Source: Arhodomonas aquaeolei DSM 8974
GTDB lineage: Bacteria > Pseudomonadota > Gammaproteobacteria > Nitrococcales > Nitrococcaceae
Reading direction: 5' to 3'
DNA: 64,000 nt
NCBI RefSeq assembly: GCF_000374645.1
Contig: NZ_KB894807.1
Location: 1 to 64,000, forward strand
Under the pieces are notes generated by a model that worked only from the letters and a program-made list of their open reading frames with translations, ran no database searches and was not told the DNA's origin. Both the position numbers and the translations under genes were made by a program. Positions 22,969 to 31,293 of this stretch are shown here, in pieces (position 1 is the stretch's first letter; each line of letters opens with the position of its first letter).

Positions 22969-24384
22969 ATGACCGAGACCGTCAGCCCTGGCCTTGCCGG
23001 CTGGCTGGTGATCATCGCCTCCGGGCTGATCGCCACCGCCGCCGCCCTGCACGCGCTGCTGCACAAGCGCGATCCGGCCGCCGCATTCGGGTGGGTGGCG
23101 GTGTGCCTGCTCTTCCCGCTGGCCGGGCCGGTGCTCTATTTCCTCTTCGGAGTCAACCGCATACGTACCCGGGCGCGGGTCCTGCGCGCCGAGCAGCTGC
23201 CGCCGGCAAGCGGCGTACCGGCGGACGAGCATCTCGCCGTGCATCCCGAGTTCACCCAGCAGGCGCGCATCTCCGGGGCGGTCACCGGCGTGCCGCTGAC
23301 CGCGGGCAACGCAGTGACCGTCCTCCACGACGGCGAGGAGGCCTACCCCGCCATGCTCGAGGCCATCGAGCAGGCCCGCGATCGGATCTACCTCGCCACC
23401 TATATCTTTGAGAGCAACCGCACCGGCATACGCTTCGTCCGGGCACTGGCCCGGGCGGTCGAGCGCGGCGTGGACGTGCGCGTGCTGCTCGACGGCGCCG
23501 GGGAATGGTACTCCTGGCCGCGCATCCGTCACCGGCTGCGCCGCGAGGGGGTGCCGGTGGCGCGGTTCCTGCCACCCGGGCTGCTGCCGCCACGGCCGTT
23601 CGTGAACCTGCGCAATCACCGCAAGATACTGGTGGTGGACGGTGTGACCGCCTTTGTCGGCGGCATGAACATCGGCGACCGCCACCTGGCCCGCAGCCGC
23701 GGCGGCACCCGCGACGCCCACTTCCGCCTGCGCGGCGCGGTGGTGGAGCAGATCGAGACGGTGTTCCTGGACGACTGGCAGTTCACGACCGGTGACCGCC
23801 GGCGGCCCCCGCCGCGGCCCGCCGCCGAGGAAGGCGAGGCCATGTGCCGCACCCTCATCGACGGCCCCAACGAGGACCTGGACCGCCTGAGCATGGTGCT
23901 GGTGGGCGCCATCGCGGCCGCCCGCCAGCGCGTGCTGATCATGACGCCCTACTTCCTGCCGCCGCGGGAGCTCACCGCCGCGCTGCAGGCGGCCGCGATC
24001 CGCGGCGTGCACGTCGACATCGTGCTGCCCGGACACAACAACCTGCCGTTCATGCACTGGGCGACACGCAACGTGCTCTGGGAGCTGGTCAAGTGGGGCG
24101 TGCACGTGCACTACCAGCGCGGGCCGTTTGCGCACACCAAGCTGCTGGTCGTGGACGACCACTACGCCCAGATCGGCTCGGCGAACCTCGACCCGCGGAG
24201 CCTGCGGCTGAACTTCGAGCTGGTGGTGGAGGTGTTCGACGCCGCCTTCGCCCGGCGCATCGCCGCCCATATCAGGCACGCCGTGGAACACGGCCACAAC
24301 ATCACGCTCACGGAGCTCTCGGGACGGCCGTTCCTCGCCCGGGTGCGCGACGCCTTCTTCTGGCTGTTCACGCCCTACCTTTGA
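22969..24384 (+). CDS. cls: Cardiolipin synthase
   Basis: 471 residues. Two N-terminal membrane segments (LAGWLVIIASGLIATAAALH and FGWVAVCLLFPLAGPVLYFL), then two phospholipase D HKD motifs, NHRKILVVDG...GGMNIGD (about 215-240) and HTKLLVVDDH...GSANLDPRS (about 388-410). ClsA-type enzymes condense two phosphatidylglycerols to cardiolipin. Length and layout are normal for the family. It reads divergently from the transglycosylase gene, 131 bases apart. Confidence 0.92.
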   Translation: MTETVSPGLAGWLVIIASGLIATAAALHALLHKRDPAAAFGWVAVCLLFPLAGPVLYFLFGVNRIRTRARVLRAEQLPPASGVPADEHLAVHPEFTQQARISGAVTGVPLTAGNAVTVLHDGEEAYPAMLEAIEQARDRIYLATYIFESNRTGIRFVRALARAVERGVDVRVLLDGAGEWYSWPRIRHRLRREGVPVARFLPPGLLPPRPFVNLRNHRKILVVDGVTAFVGGMNIGDRHLARSRGGTRDAHFRLRGAVVEQIETVFLDDWQFTTGDRRRPPPRPAAEEGEAMCRTLIDGPNEDLDRLSMVLVGAIAAARQRVLIMTPYFLPPRELTAALQAAAIRGVHVDIVLPGHNNLPFMHWATRNVLWELVKWGVHVHYQRGPFAHTKLLVVDDHYAQIGSANLDPRSLRLNFELVVEVFDAAFARRIAAHIRHAVEHGHNITLTELSGRPFLARVRDAFFWLFTPYL

Positions 24385-24450
24385 AAACCCTCGCCCCGCC
24401 CCCATCCCGGGGCAGGTCGATCATACAGCCAACGACTCAAGGAGGACTGC

Positions 24451-24999
24451 ATGTCCCGTCACTTCGAGCAGGCCCCGGGACTGTGCGAGAGCCCGGACCC
24501 GGAGACGCAGCAGTACGTATTCAACCAGACCATGGTGCGCATCAAGTCGCCGGAGCGCTCACTGGACTTCTACACCCGGGTGCTGGGCATGCGCCTGGTC
24601 CGCAAGCTCGACTTCCCGGAGATGCGCTTCACGCTGTACTTCCTGGGCTACGTGGACGGCAACGACGCGGCCGGCGTGCCCGCCAACGACGACGCGCGCA
24701 CCACCTGGACCTTCGGGCGCGAGGCGATGCTCGAGCTCACCCACAACTGGGGCACCGAGGACGACCCGGAGTTCAGCTACCACAACGGTAACGACGAACC
24801 CCAGGGGTACGGGCACATCGGCATTACCGTGCCGGACGTTTATCAGGCGGCCGAGCGGCTCGAGCGCCTGGACGTGCCGTTCGTCAAGCGCCCGGACGAC
24901 GGCCGGATGAAGGGCCTGGCGTTCATCAAGGACCCGGACGGCTACTGGATCGAGATCCTCCAGGCCGACATGATGGAGCGCCAGAAGCGCGGCGGCTGA
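24451..24999 (+). CDS. gloA: Lactoylglutathione lyase (glyoxalase I)
   Basis: 182 residues, the long proteobacterial/eukaryotic form. Converts the methylglyoxal-glutathione hemithioacetal to S-lactoylglutathione. Segments: [20 protein letters not shown], a metal ligand Glu in [28 protein letters not shown] and [11 protein letters not shown] with the catalytic Glu. Long forms usually bind Zn2+. AAGGAGGA stands 5 bases before the ATG. Single gene, monocistronic. Confidence 0.94.
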   Translation: MSRHFEQAPGLCESPDPETQQYVFNQTMVRIKSPERSLDFYTRVLGMRLVRKLDFPEMRFTLYFLGYVDGNDAAGVPANDDARTTWTFGREAMLELTHNWGTEDDPEFSYHNGNDEPQGYGHIGITVPDVYQAAERLERLDVPFVKRPDDGRMKGLAFIKDPDGYWIEILQADMMERQKRGG

Positions 25000-25085
25000 A
25001 CGGATCACCGGGTCCCCGGGCGTCAGGAGGGACGGAACCGCCCGGGGCACCCCGGTGCCCGGTTACCCATCGACCCGCGCAGGGC

Positions 25086-25292
25086 TCAGGCCACCATGGC
25101 CGGGGGGCCGCCGGTCTCCCGGCGGGCGCGGTGACGCTCCCAGAGCTTCTCGTGGAAGAAGAACGCCACGGTATTGCACATCGGCTCGATCAGGCCCACC
25201 AGCCCGCCGACGGCGAGGCTGCCCGTCAGCATGTAGACGACGCTGACGGCGATACTGAAGTGCATCATGGCGAAGGTCAGCGTCTTGATCAT
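25086..25292 (-). CDS. DUF2061 small membrane protein
   Basis: 68 residues: KTLTFAMMHFSIAVSVVYML, then SLAVGGLVGLIEPMCNTVAF followed by FFHEKLWERHR. The two-helix layout and the LxxPxxNTxxFFxHEKxW ending are those of the DUF2061 family (function unknown). An AT-rich stretch upstream (25310-25400) may carry its promoter. Confidence 0.85.
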   Translation of the reverse strand: MIKTLTFAMMHFSIAVSVVYMLTGSLAVGGLVGLIEPMCNTVAFFFHEKLWERHRARRETGGPPAMVA

Positions 25293-25426
25293 GGCATTAC
25301 CCTCCGGGACGGGTGTTCGATGCGTTCATTTAAATATTAGTGATTCGCATTTATATTTACAATCGAAGTTCCCTTCCCTTTCGATAGCCACCATCTATTC
25401 AACCCGGTTCGGGCCGCCCGCTGCGC

Positions 25427-26125
25427 TCAGGCCAGCCCTATCCCGACCGCCCCCAGCATCAGCGAGACCACCGCGCCGGCGGTAAGGTGATCGCGCAGCC
25501 GGCGGAACCAGCCCGGGAAACCGTCATCACCCCAGCCAAGACGCTCCACCGCCCGCCAGCCCGCGAGGGCCGCGGCCAGTACCACCATCCCGGGGAGCGG
25601 CGGCAGGAGCACGCCCGGCCAGGCCAGCAACGCGGGGACCACGGAGAGCGCCATCCTCGGCGGCGACGGCGCCGGTGCGGCCACCGCCATGCCCCAGTGG
25701 ACCGCGCCGACGAAGCTCAGGATCACCGCGGCGTAGCCGAGCAGCGCCGCCGCCACCGTCGGCCCGCCCCCGGCGAGCAGCGCGATCGCCCCGGCCGCGA
25801 AGGGGATGAGGCCGCCGTAGCCGCACGCCGCGGCCACCGCCGGCATCCGCGTGTCCAGCGTACGCAGTCGCGCCGCCGCCTCGATGCCGCCGGCGAACCG
25901 CCGGTCCACGAACACCAGCGGCAGCGTGGGATGGTCCACCGCCTCGCGCAGGGCGCGGTAGCGGGCCCTCGCCGTCTCGTCGCCCATGCCCAGGACCACC
26001 TCCGCGCAGTCCGGCCCCAGCCGGGCGGCGGCGTCCCCCAGCGGGCCCAGGTCCGTTATCGGCGAGCGCACCACCACGACCCGGGCCCTGCCGGTGATCT
26101 CGTCCATCCACGCCGTGTCGTTCAT
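25427..26125 (-). CDS. Thioredoxin-fold-like N-terminus fused to DUF3429 membrane domain
   Basis: 232 residues. The first 90 (VVVVRSPITDLGPLG...VVLGMGDETARARYRAL...LPLVFVDRRFAGGIEAAARL) follow a glutaredoxin-like strand-helix pattern with FVDRRFAGG in the place of the usual cis-Pro/GG region, but no CxxC active site. The second part has five hydrophobic segments including PFAAGAIALL, LLGYAAVILSFVGAVHWGMA and the last GAVVSLMLGAVGIGLA; VxFxGAVHWG is typical of DUF3429. Redox catalysis is therefore unlikely; the role is unknown. Confidence 0.75.
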   Translation of the reverse strand: MNDTAWMDEITGRARVVVVRSPITDLGPLGDAAARLGPDCAEVVLGMGDETARARYRALREAVDHPTLPLVFVDRRFAGGIEAAARLRTLDTRMPAVAAACGYGGLIPFAAGAIALLAGGGPTVAAALLGYAAVILSFVGAVHWGMAVAAPAPSPPRMALSVVPALLAWPGVLLPPLPGMVVLAAALAGWRAVERLGWGDDGFPGWFRRLRDHLTAGAVVSLMLGAVGIGLA

Positions 26126-26199
26126 CGTTCCGGCCTCGTCACTGCCCGATTACTGTCCTATCATACCTATACATTACCGATACAAATATGGAACACGCC

Positions 26200-26742
26200 A
26201 TGCAGCGACGTGCCGCCCTCCTCGCCATCATCATGTCTGCGCTGCTCGTCACCGCCTGCGCCGGGCCGCAGCCGCGGGACTACGCCGACACCGGGCCCCG
26301 TTTCGACCTCGCCGCGTTCTTCACCGGCCCGGTGCGGGCCTGGGGGATCTTCCAGGGCCGCGACGGTGAGGTCCGCCGGCGCTTCACCGTGGACATCGAG
26401 GGCCGGATGGAGGGCGACACGCTGGTGCTCGACGAGCGCTTCCGCTACGCCGACGGCGAACGCCAGCAACGGGTGTGGCGCATCGAGCGCGTGGACGCGC
26501 ACCACTGGCAGGGCGAGGCCGGGGACATCGTGGGCACCGCCGCGGGCTCGGAATACGGCTTCGCGCTCAACTGGCGCTACACCCTGAAGCTGGCGGTCGA
26601 TGGCACGGAGTGGCAGCTCGCCTTCGACGACTGGATGTACCGCATCGACGAGGACACGGTCATCAACCGCGCGCAGGTGTCGAAATGGGGCTTCAACGTG
26701 GGCGAGGTCACGCTGTTCTTCAGAAAGGGGGCGTCGTCGTGA
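26200..26742 (+). CDS. DUF3833 lipoprotein
   Basis: 180 residues from the ATG at 26200, which has GGAA upstream (an ATG at 26188 is also in frame). Lipoprotein signal LLAIIMSALLVTAC with the acylated Cys. The mature part has FFTGPVRAWGIFQGRDGEVR, VDIEGRMEGDTLVLDERFRY and GSEYGFALNWRYTLKLAVDG, as in DUF3833, a beta-rich outer-membrane-associated family of unknown function. The stop overlaps the next gene's start by four bases. Confidence 0.85.
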   Translation: MQRRAALLAIIMSALLVTACAGPQPRDYADTGPRFDLAAFFTGPVRAWGIFQGRDGEVRRRFTVDIEGRMEGDTLVLDERFRYADGERQQRVWRIERVDAHHWQGEAGDIVGTAAGSEYGFALNWRYTLKLAVDGTEWQLAFDDWMYRIDEDTVINRAQVSKWGFNVGEVTLFFRKGASS

Positions 26743-27317
26743 CGCGGCTCGCGGCGTTCTGCCTGGCGCTGGCGCTCGCCGTCCCGTTCGCCAACGCGGC
26801 GCCGGTGCTCGAGCACGGCGCGCGGTTCGAGCGCACGCAGCAGACCGAGGCGGGGCGGCTGCGCCTGGCGGGCACCGGCGTGGCGACCTACCGGGTGCTG
26901 TTCACCGTCTACGCGGCGGCGCTCTACGTCCCGCCGGGGACGCCGTCGTCACAGGTACTGGACGACGACACCCCGCGGCAGCTCGCCATCGAGTACTTCT
27001 ACGACATCAGCACGGCCGACCTGGTGCGCGCGGCCAATACCGTGCTGGAGCGCCAGCTGGACGACGCCACCCGCCGCGAGCTGGCACCGGCGATCCGGCG
27101 TTTCCACGCCCTGTACAAACCGGTCAGGGAAGGCGACCGCTACACCATGACCTACCGCCCCGGGCACGGCACGCGCCTGGCGCTCAACGGCCGGACCCTC
27201 GGCAGCGTGCCGGGGGCGGCGTTCGCCCGGGTCTACTTCGGTATCTGGCTGGCCGACGGGGCGCTGTCGGCGTCACTGCGCGCGGACCTCACCTCACGCC
27301 TGCCGCCCTCCGGCTGA
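26739..27317 (+). CDS. Chalcone isomerase-like periplasmic protein
   Basis: 192 residues from the GTG at 26739, which overlaps the stop of the lipoprotein gene. Signal peptide LAAFCLALALAVPFANA. The mature part (LRLAGTGVATYRVLFTVYAA, ALYVPPGTPSSQVL, RQLAIEYFYDISTADLVRA, FARVYFGIWLAD) matches the bacterial chalcone-isomerase-like family, which keeps the fold but lacks flavonoid chemistry. DUF3833 and this family commonly sit side by side, often with a cyclopropane-fatty-acid synthase cluster; no such gene is seen here. Probably involved in envelope lipid handling (inference). Confidence 0.83.
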   Translation: MTRLAAFCLALALAVPFANAAPVLEHGARFERTQQTEAGRLRLAGTGVATYRVLFTVYAAALYVPPGTPSSQVLDDDTPRQLAIEYFYDISTADLVRAANTVLERQLDDATRRELAPAIRRFHALYKPVREGDRYTMTYRPGHGTRLALNGRTLGSVPGAAFARVYFGIWLADGALSASLRADLTSRLPPSG

Positions 27318-27336
27318 GACGGACACCGGGGGGCGG

Positions 27337-28869
27337 TCACCCCCGCCCGGAGGCGGCATCCCCGCTGCTGCCGGTGTCCTCCTCCCCGTCCCCGCCCTCG
27401 TCCTCTTCATCCGCACCCGCATCGGCCACCAGGTCCGCGTTGAGGCGCTTGCGGGGATTGAGGCCGAGGCGGCGGAGCTGCTCGACCTGGCGTACGAGGT
27501 TGCCGCGCCCGTCCACGAGGCGCCCGCGGGCGGTGTGATAGCTCTGCTCGGCGCGCTGCAGGTGGGTGCCGACCTCGTCCAGGGCCTCGACGAAACCCAC
27601 GAACTTGTCGTGGAGCTGGCCGGCGCGCTCGATGATGCGCTCGACATTGCGGTTTTGGCGCTCGTACTGCCAGATCCGCTCGATGGTCTTGAGCACGGCG
27701 AGCAGCGTGGTCGCGCACACCGGGATGACCCGGCGCTCCATGGCCCGGTCCACCAGGCCGGGATCCGCCTCCATGGCCGCGAAGTACGCCGGCTCCACCG
27801 GCACCCACATGAGGATGTAGTCCAGGGTACGGTTCTCCGGCAGGCGCTCGTAGCCCTTGCCGGCGAGCTCATCGATGTGGCGGCGCACCGAGCTCACGTG
27901 GGCACGCAGCTGCTCCTCCCGCGTCGACTCGTCCTCCGCGTTCGCATAGCGCTCGTAGGCGGTCAGCGAGACCTTGGAGTCGATGATCACGTCGCGCTGC
28001 TCCGGCAGGTGGATGACCACGTCCGGGCGCAGGCGGCGACCGTCGCCGTCGGTGTACTGGGGCTGGATCTCGTACTCCTCGCCCCGGCGCAGTCCGGCGG
28101 TCTCCAGCAGCCGCTCCAGGACCAGCTCGCCCCAGTCGCCCTGGTACTTGGTGTCACCGCGCAGGGCGTTGGTGAGGGCGCTGGTCTCGCTGACGATGCG
28201 CGAGATCTCGTCGCGCAGGGTGTGGCGCTCCTTGCTGGCCTCGCGCACGTCCCGGTGCAGGCCCTCGATCTGCTCGCGGAACGGGCGTAGCAGGTGGGTG
28301 AGCTGCTCGCTGCTGGTCTGGCGGAAGGCCTCGCTCTTGTGCTCGAAGATGCGGTTGGCGAGGTTTTCGAACTGTTCGCTCAGGCGCTTCTCCGCGTCCG
28401 CCAGGCTGCGCTCGCGCTCGGCGAAGGCCCTCTGGCGCTCCTCCGCTTCGGTCTCCATGCGGCCGATGCGCTCGCGCAGCTCGCCGGCCTCGCGGGCGTG
28501 GCGGTCACGCTCGCGGACGGTCTCGTCGTAGCCCTCGCGCAGCTCGGCGACACGCTGCTCCAGCGCCTCGGCCCGGCTGGCCAGCGCCGCGTGCTCGCGC
28601 TGCAGGCGGTCGCGCTCTGCCACGTAGGGCTGCAGACGCTCGCACTCCCGCTCCAGGGCCTGGCGTTCACCCTCGCGGGCCGCGAGATCCTCCCGCAGGG
28701 CGTGCTCGCGGGCCTCCGCCTCGGCCAGCGCGCGGCGTGCCCGGCGCCCCCCGAGCAACGCGGCGGGCAGCACGAGCATCGCCGCGGCCACCGCGGCGGC
28801 GACGGCCGCCACCGTCCACTGCGCTGGCGTCCACGAGGCGATCCCGGCGAACAGGGCGTCGACGCTCAT
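27337..28869 (-). CDS. rmuC: DNA recombination protein RmuC
   Basis: 510 residues. N-terminal membrane segment (WTVAAVAAAVAAAMLVLPAA, about 17-37), a long coiled coil (about 42-215), then the nuclease-like RmuC domain with the signature KYQGDWGELVLERLLE, GEEYEIQPQY, RLRPDVVIHLPEQRDVIIDS and LDYILMWVPVEPAYFAA. RmuC limits DNA inversions at short repeats and is also linked to defence against invading DNA in some hosts. The acidic tail (ADEEDEGGDGEEDTG) is unusual in composition. It overlaps the next gene upstream by four bases (ATGA). Confidence 0.93.
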   Translation of the reverse strand: MSVDALFAGIASWTPAQWTVAAVAAAVAAAMLVLPAALLGGRRARRALAEAEAREHALREDLAAREGERQALERECERLQPYVAERDRLQREHAALASRAEALEQRVAELREGYDETVRERDRHAREAGELRERIGRMETEAEERQRAFAERERSLADAEKRLSEQFENLANRIFEHKSEAFRQTSSEQLTHLLRPFREQIEGLHRDVREASKERHTLRDEISRIVSETSALTNALRGDTKYQGDWGELVLERLLETAGLRRGEEYEIQPQYTDGDGRRLRPDVVIHLPEQRDVIIDSKVSLTAYERYANAEDESTREEQLRAHVSSVRRHIDELAGKGYERLPENRTLDYILMWVPVEPAYFAAMEADPGLVDRAMERRVIPVCATTLLAVLKTIERIWQYERQNRNVERIIERAGQLHDKFVGFVEALDEVGTHLQRAEQSYHTARGRLVDGRGNLVRQVEQLRRLGLNPRKRLNADLVADAGADEEDEGGDGEEDTGSSGDAASGRG

Positions 28870-29252
28870 GCGTCGTCCCCGCGGTCAGCGGCGTCGCCGC
28901 TGTGTGCCTCGCCGGCCTCGGAGCACACCCGCCGGGGCTTGCCCCCCGGGCCGCGCCGGATCTCCTGGGGCGCCCCGCAGACCGGGCAGACCAGCGAATG
29001 CGAGCCACCACCGGCGACCCGGCCCGCACCGCGGCCGTGCCCGCCGCGGCGGTTGTAGACGGCCCCGCCGGCGGCGGCGATCAGCCAGAGCACCAGCCAC
29101 ACCGGGGCCAGGCGCGCCAGCACGCCCAGCACCGCACCGGCGTCGCCACCGGGGTCCGGCAGGCCCTCGTGACCGAAGACCAGGAAGAGGTAGCCGGCGA
29201 CGCCGACGATCACGAAGGTGTACACCGGCACGCGCACGCGTCGTTCGCTCAT
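28866..29252 (-). CDS. Membrane protein with C-terminal zinc-ribbon-like segment
   Basis: 128 residues. Two hydrophobic segments (YTFVIVGVAGYLFLVF and LAPVWLVLWLIAAAGGAVY), then a Gly/Arg-rich linker and CPVCGAPQEIRRGPGGKPRRVC, a CxxC plus a lone Cys that could form part of a metal site. Not a recognised family. Directly upstream of rmuC with a four-base overlap, so probably coexpressed. Confidence 0.7.
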   Translation of the reverse strand: MSERRVRVPVYTFVIVGVAGYLFLVFGHEGLPDPGGDAGAVLGVLARLAPVWLVLWLIAAAGGAVYNRRGGHGRGAGRVAGGGSHSLVCPVCGAPQEIRRGPGGKPRRVCSEAGEAHSGDAADRGDDA

Positions 29253-29366
29253 GTCATCCCGCTTTCAAGATTCATCCCGTAACATACTAACCGGTTCACG
29301 GGAGACGCCACCGTCAGGGCACCCGTGACCGCACGATACGCCCCACGCCCGCACCGGAGGAACGCA

Positions 29367-30191
29367 ATGACCGCCACCACCACCGTCGACGCCCTGCTCG
29401 AGCGCTACGACGCGGTGCTGCTGGACGCCTACGGCGTGCTCGTCACCGGCGACGGCGCCCTGCCCGGCGCACCGGCCCTGGTCGGGCGACTGACCCGCGA
29501 GGGTCGGCCGTGGTACGTGGTCACCAACGCCGCCTCCCACGTGCCTGAGCACCTGGCGGAGCGCTTCGCGCGCCTGGGCGTGCCGGTGCCCGCGGAACGG
29601 ATCATCAGCTCCGGGGCGATGCTGGCGCACCACCTCGTGAGCAACGGCCTCGCGGGACGGCGCTGTGCGGTGCTCGGCCCCGCCGGGAGCGCGGATTACG
29701 TGCGCCGCGGCGGCGGCGACGTCGTCGCCCTGGAGGACGACTTCGACGTACTCTGCGTCTGCGACGAGGCCGGCGGCGACTTCCTCGCCGACGCGGAGGC
29801 CGCCCTGAGTGGGGTCTGCCGGGCCGTGGACACCGGGCGCGACGTCACCCTGCTGCTGACCAACCCGGACGTGATCTACCCCACCGCCCCTGGGCGTTTC
29901 GGCTTCACCGCCGGTGCCCTGGCGCTGCTCATCCAGCGCGGCCTGGAGCTGCGCTACGCCGCGCCGCCCCGGTTCACGCCCCTGGGCAAGCCGGAGCCGG
30001 TCATGTTCCGGCGTGCGCTGGAGCTCGCGGGCACGGCCAACGCCGTGATGATCGGCGACCAGCGCCATACCGATATCCTCGGCGCCCACCGCGCCGGTAT
30101 CGACAATGCCCTGGTCGCCAGCGGCGTCGCCTCGGCGGACGCCCACGATGACCTGCCGGCACCGGACTGGCTGCTAGCCGGGCTCAGCTGA
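29367..30191 (+). CDS. HAD-superfamily phosphatase, NagD/IIA-like
   Basis: 274 residues from the ATG at 29367, with GGAGGAA 6 bases upstream. HAD fold with a class IIA cap: motif I is LLDAYGVLVTGDG (Asp nucleophile, general acid position Tyr-Gly instead of a second Asp), motif II VVTNAAS, the Lys in GKPEPVMF, and motif IV MIGDQRHTDILGAHRAGI. Such enzymes dephosphorylate sugar phosphates, nucleotides or pyridoxal phosphate. The DxYG rather than DxDG motif is common in the NagD group. Convergent and overlapping by 8 bases with the permease gene. Confidence 0.85.
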   Translation: MTATTTVDALLERYDAVLLDAYGVLVTGDGALPGAPALVGRLTREGRPWYVVTNAASHVPEHLAERFARLGVPVPAERIISSGAMLAHHLVSNGLAGRRCAVLGPAGSADYVRRGGGDVVALEDDFDVLCVCDEAGGDFLADAEAALSGVCRAVDTGRDVTLLLTNPDVIYPTAPGRFGFTAGALALLIQRGLELRYAAPPRFTPLGKPEPVMFRRALELAGTANAVMIGDQRHTDILGAHRAGIDNALVASGVASADAHDDLPAPDWLLAGLS

Positions 30192-31293
30192 GCCCCGGCA
30201 GGCGCATCAGCACCAGCGCGATCACCACGGCACCGGCGAGCACCGGCAGCGACCAGGCATGAAAGCGCCACCACAGCCCGGGCGCTCGCGCGAGCCGCAG
30301 GGCAATGAGGTTGGCCATCGAGCCGACGGCCAGCCCGAACCCGCCGACGTTCGCGCCCCAGGCGAGCCGCCCCCAGTCGTCCGTGAACGCCGCCAGGAAC
30401 AGCGTCGCCGGCACGTTGGACATCCCCTGGGAGGCGGCCACCGCAGCGGTGAACGCGCCGCCGGGCAGTCCGAGCAGCCAGCGCGCGGCGGCCGCCGCCC
30501 CCGGCAGGCGCGCCAGGAGCGCGAGGTCGAGGAACATGAGGACGAACACGGCCAGCGTCGCCCAGTCCACCCGCGCCAGCACCCCGGCCCGCGTCACCGC
30601 GATCACGGCAATCACCGCCAGCGCGGCGGCCAGCGCGAAGCCCGCATCCACCAGCACCAGGAACACCGGGTAGACGGCCAGCGCCACCGAGAGCAGCGTC
30701 CGGTCCACTCCGGCGGCCGGTGGCGTGTGCGCGCCAAGCGCGGCACGGGGAAACGCCAGAGGCACCAGCGCGAGCAGCATCGCGGTGAGCGCGAGCCCGA
30801 GCGGTAGCAGGGTGGCCGTGAAGGCGGTGAAGCCCGCGTCGGCGTGCTGCCAGAGGAAGAGGTTCTGCGGGTTGCCCACCGGGCTGGCAGCGGAGCCCGC
30901 GTTCACCGCGAGGGCCTCGAAGACCACCAGCCGCGCCACCGGCAGCGGCGTCATCAGGCCGGCGGCGAGGGTCAGCGGCACGACCACGAACAGCGCGATG
31001 TCGTTGGTGATCACCGCGGCGAGCAGCGCGGAGACGGCCACCAGCACCGCCGCCAGGCGGCGCTGGTCCCCCGCCCGGGCGAGCAGCCAGCCGCCGGCGC
31101 GGGCCAGGCTGCCGCTGTCCTCCAGCGCCCGGCTGAGGACCATGAGCCCGGCGAGCGCGGCAATGGTGTACCAGTCGACAAGCGCCGGGAGACAGGCCGC
31201 CGGTATTCCCGTCACGATAACCAGTGCCGGTGCCGCCACGGCGAGCGCCACCAGCAGGCGCTCACGGCGCAGCCACGCCCGGGCGCGGCTCAT
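30184..31293 (-). CDS. Anion permease of the ArsB/NhaD (IT) superfamily
   Basis: 369 residues with about ten hydrophobic segments. The NP-containing repeats of the ion transporter superfamily are visible: FEALAVNAGSAASPVGNPQN in the first half and AASQGMSNVPATLFLAAFTD in the second, plus VITNDIALFVVVPLTLAAG. The protein resembles E. coli YbiR, a putative anion transporter of unknown substrate. The start overlaps the yoaA stop by four bases, as the last gene of the dsbB operon. Confidence 0.83.
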   Translation of the reverse strand: MSRARAWLRRERLLVALAVAAPALVIVTGIPAACLPALVDWYTIAALAGLMVLSRALEDSGSLARAGGWLLARAGDQRRLAAVLVAVSALLAAVITNDIALFVVVPLTLAAGLMTPLPVARLVVFEALAVNAGSAASPVGNPQNLFLWQHADAGFTAFTATLLPLGLALTAMLLALVPLAFPRAALGAHTPPAAGVDRTLLSVALAVYPVFLVLVDAGFALAAALAVIAVIAVTRAGVLARVDWATLAVFVLMFLDLALLARLPGAAAAARWLLGLPGGAFTAAVAASQGMSNVPATLFLAAFTDDWGRLAWGANVGGFGLAVGSMANLIALRLARAPGLWWRFHAWSLPVLAGAVVIALVLMRLPGLS

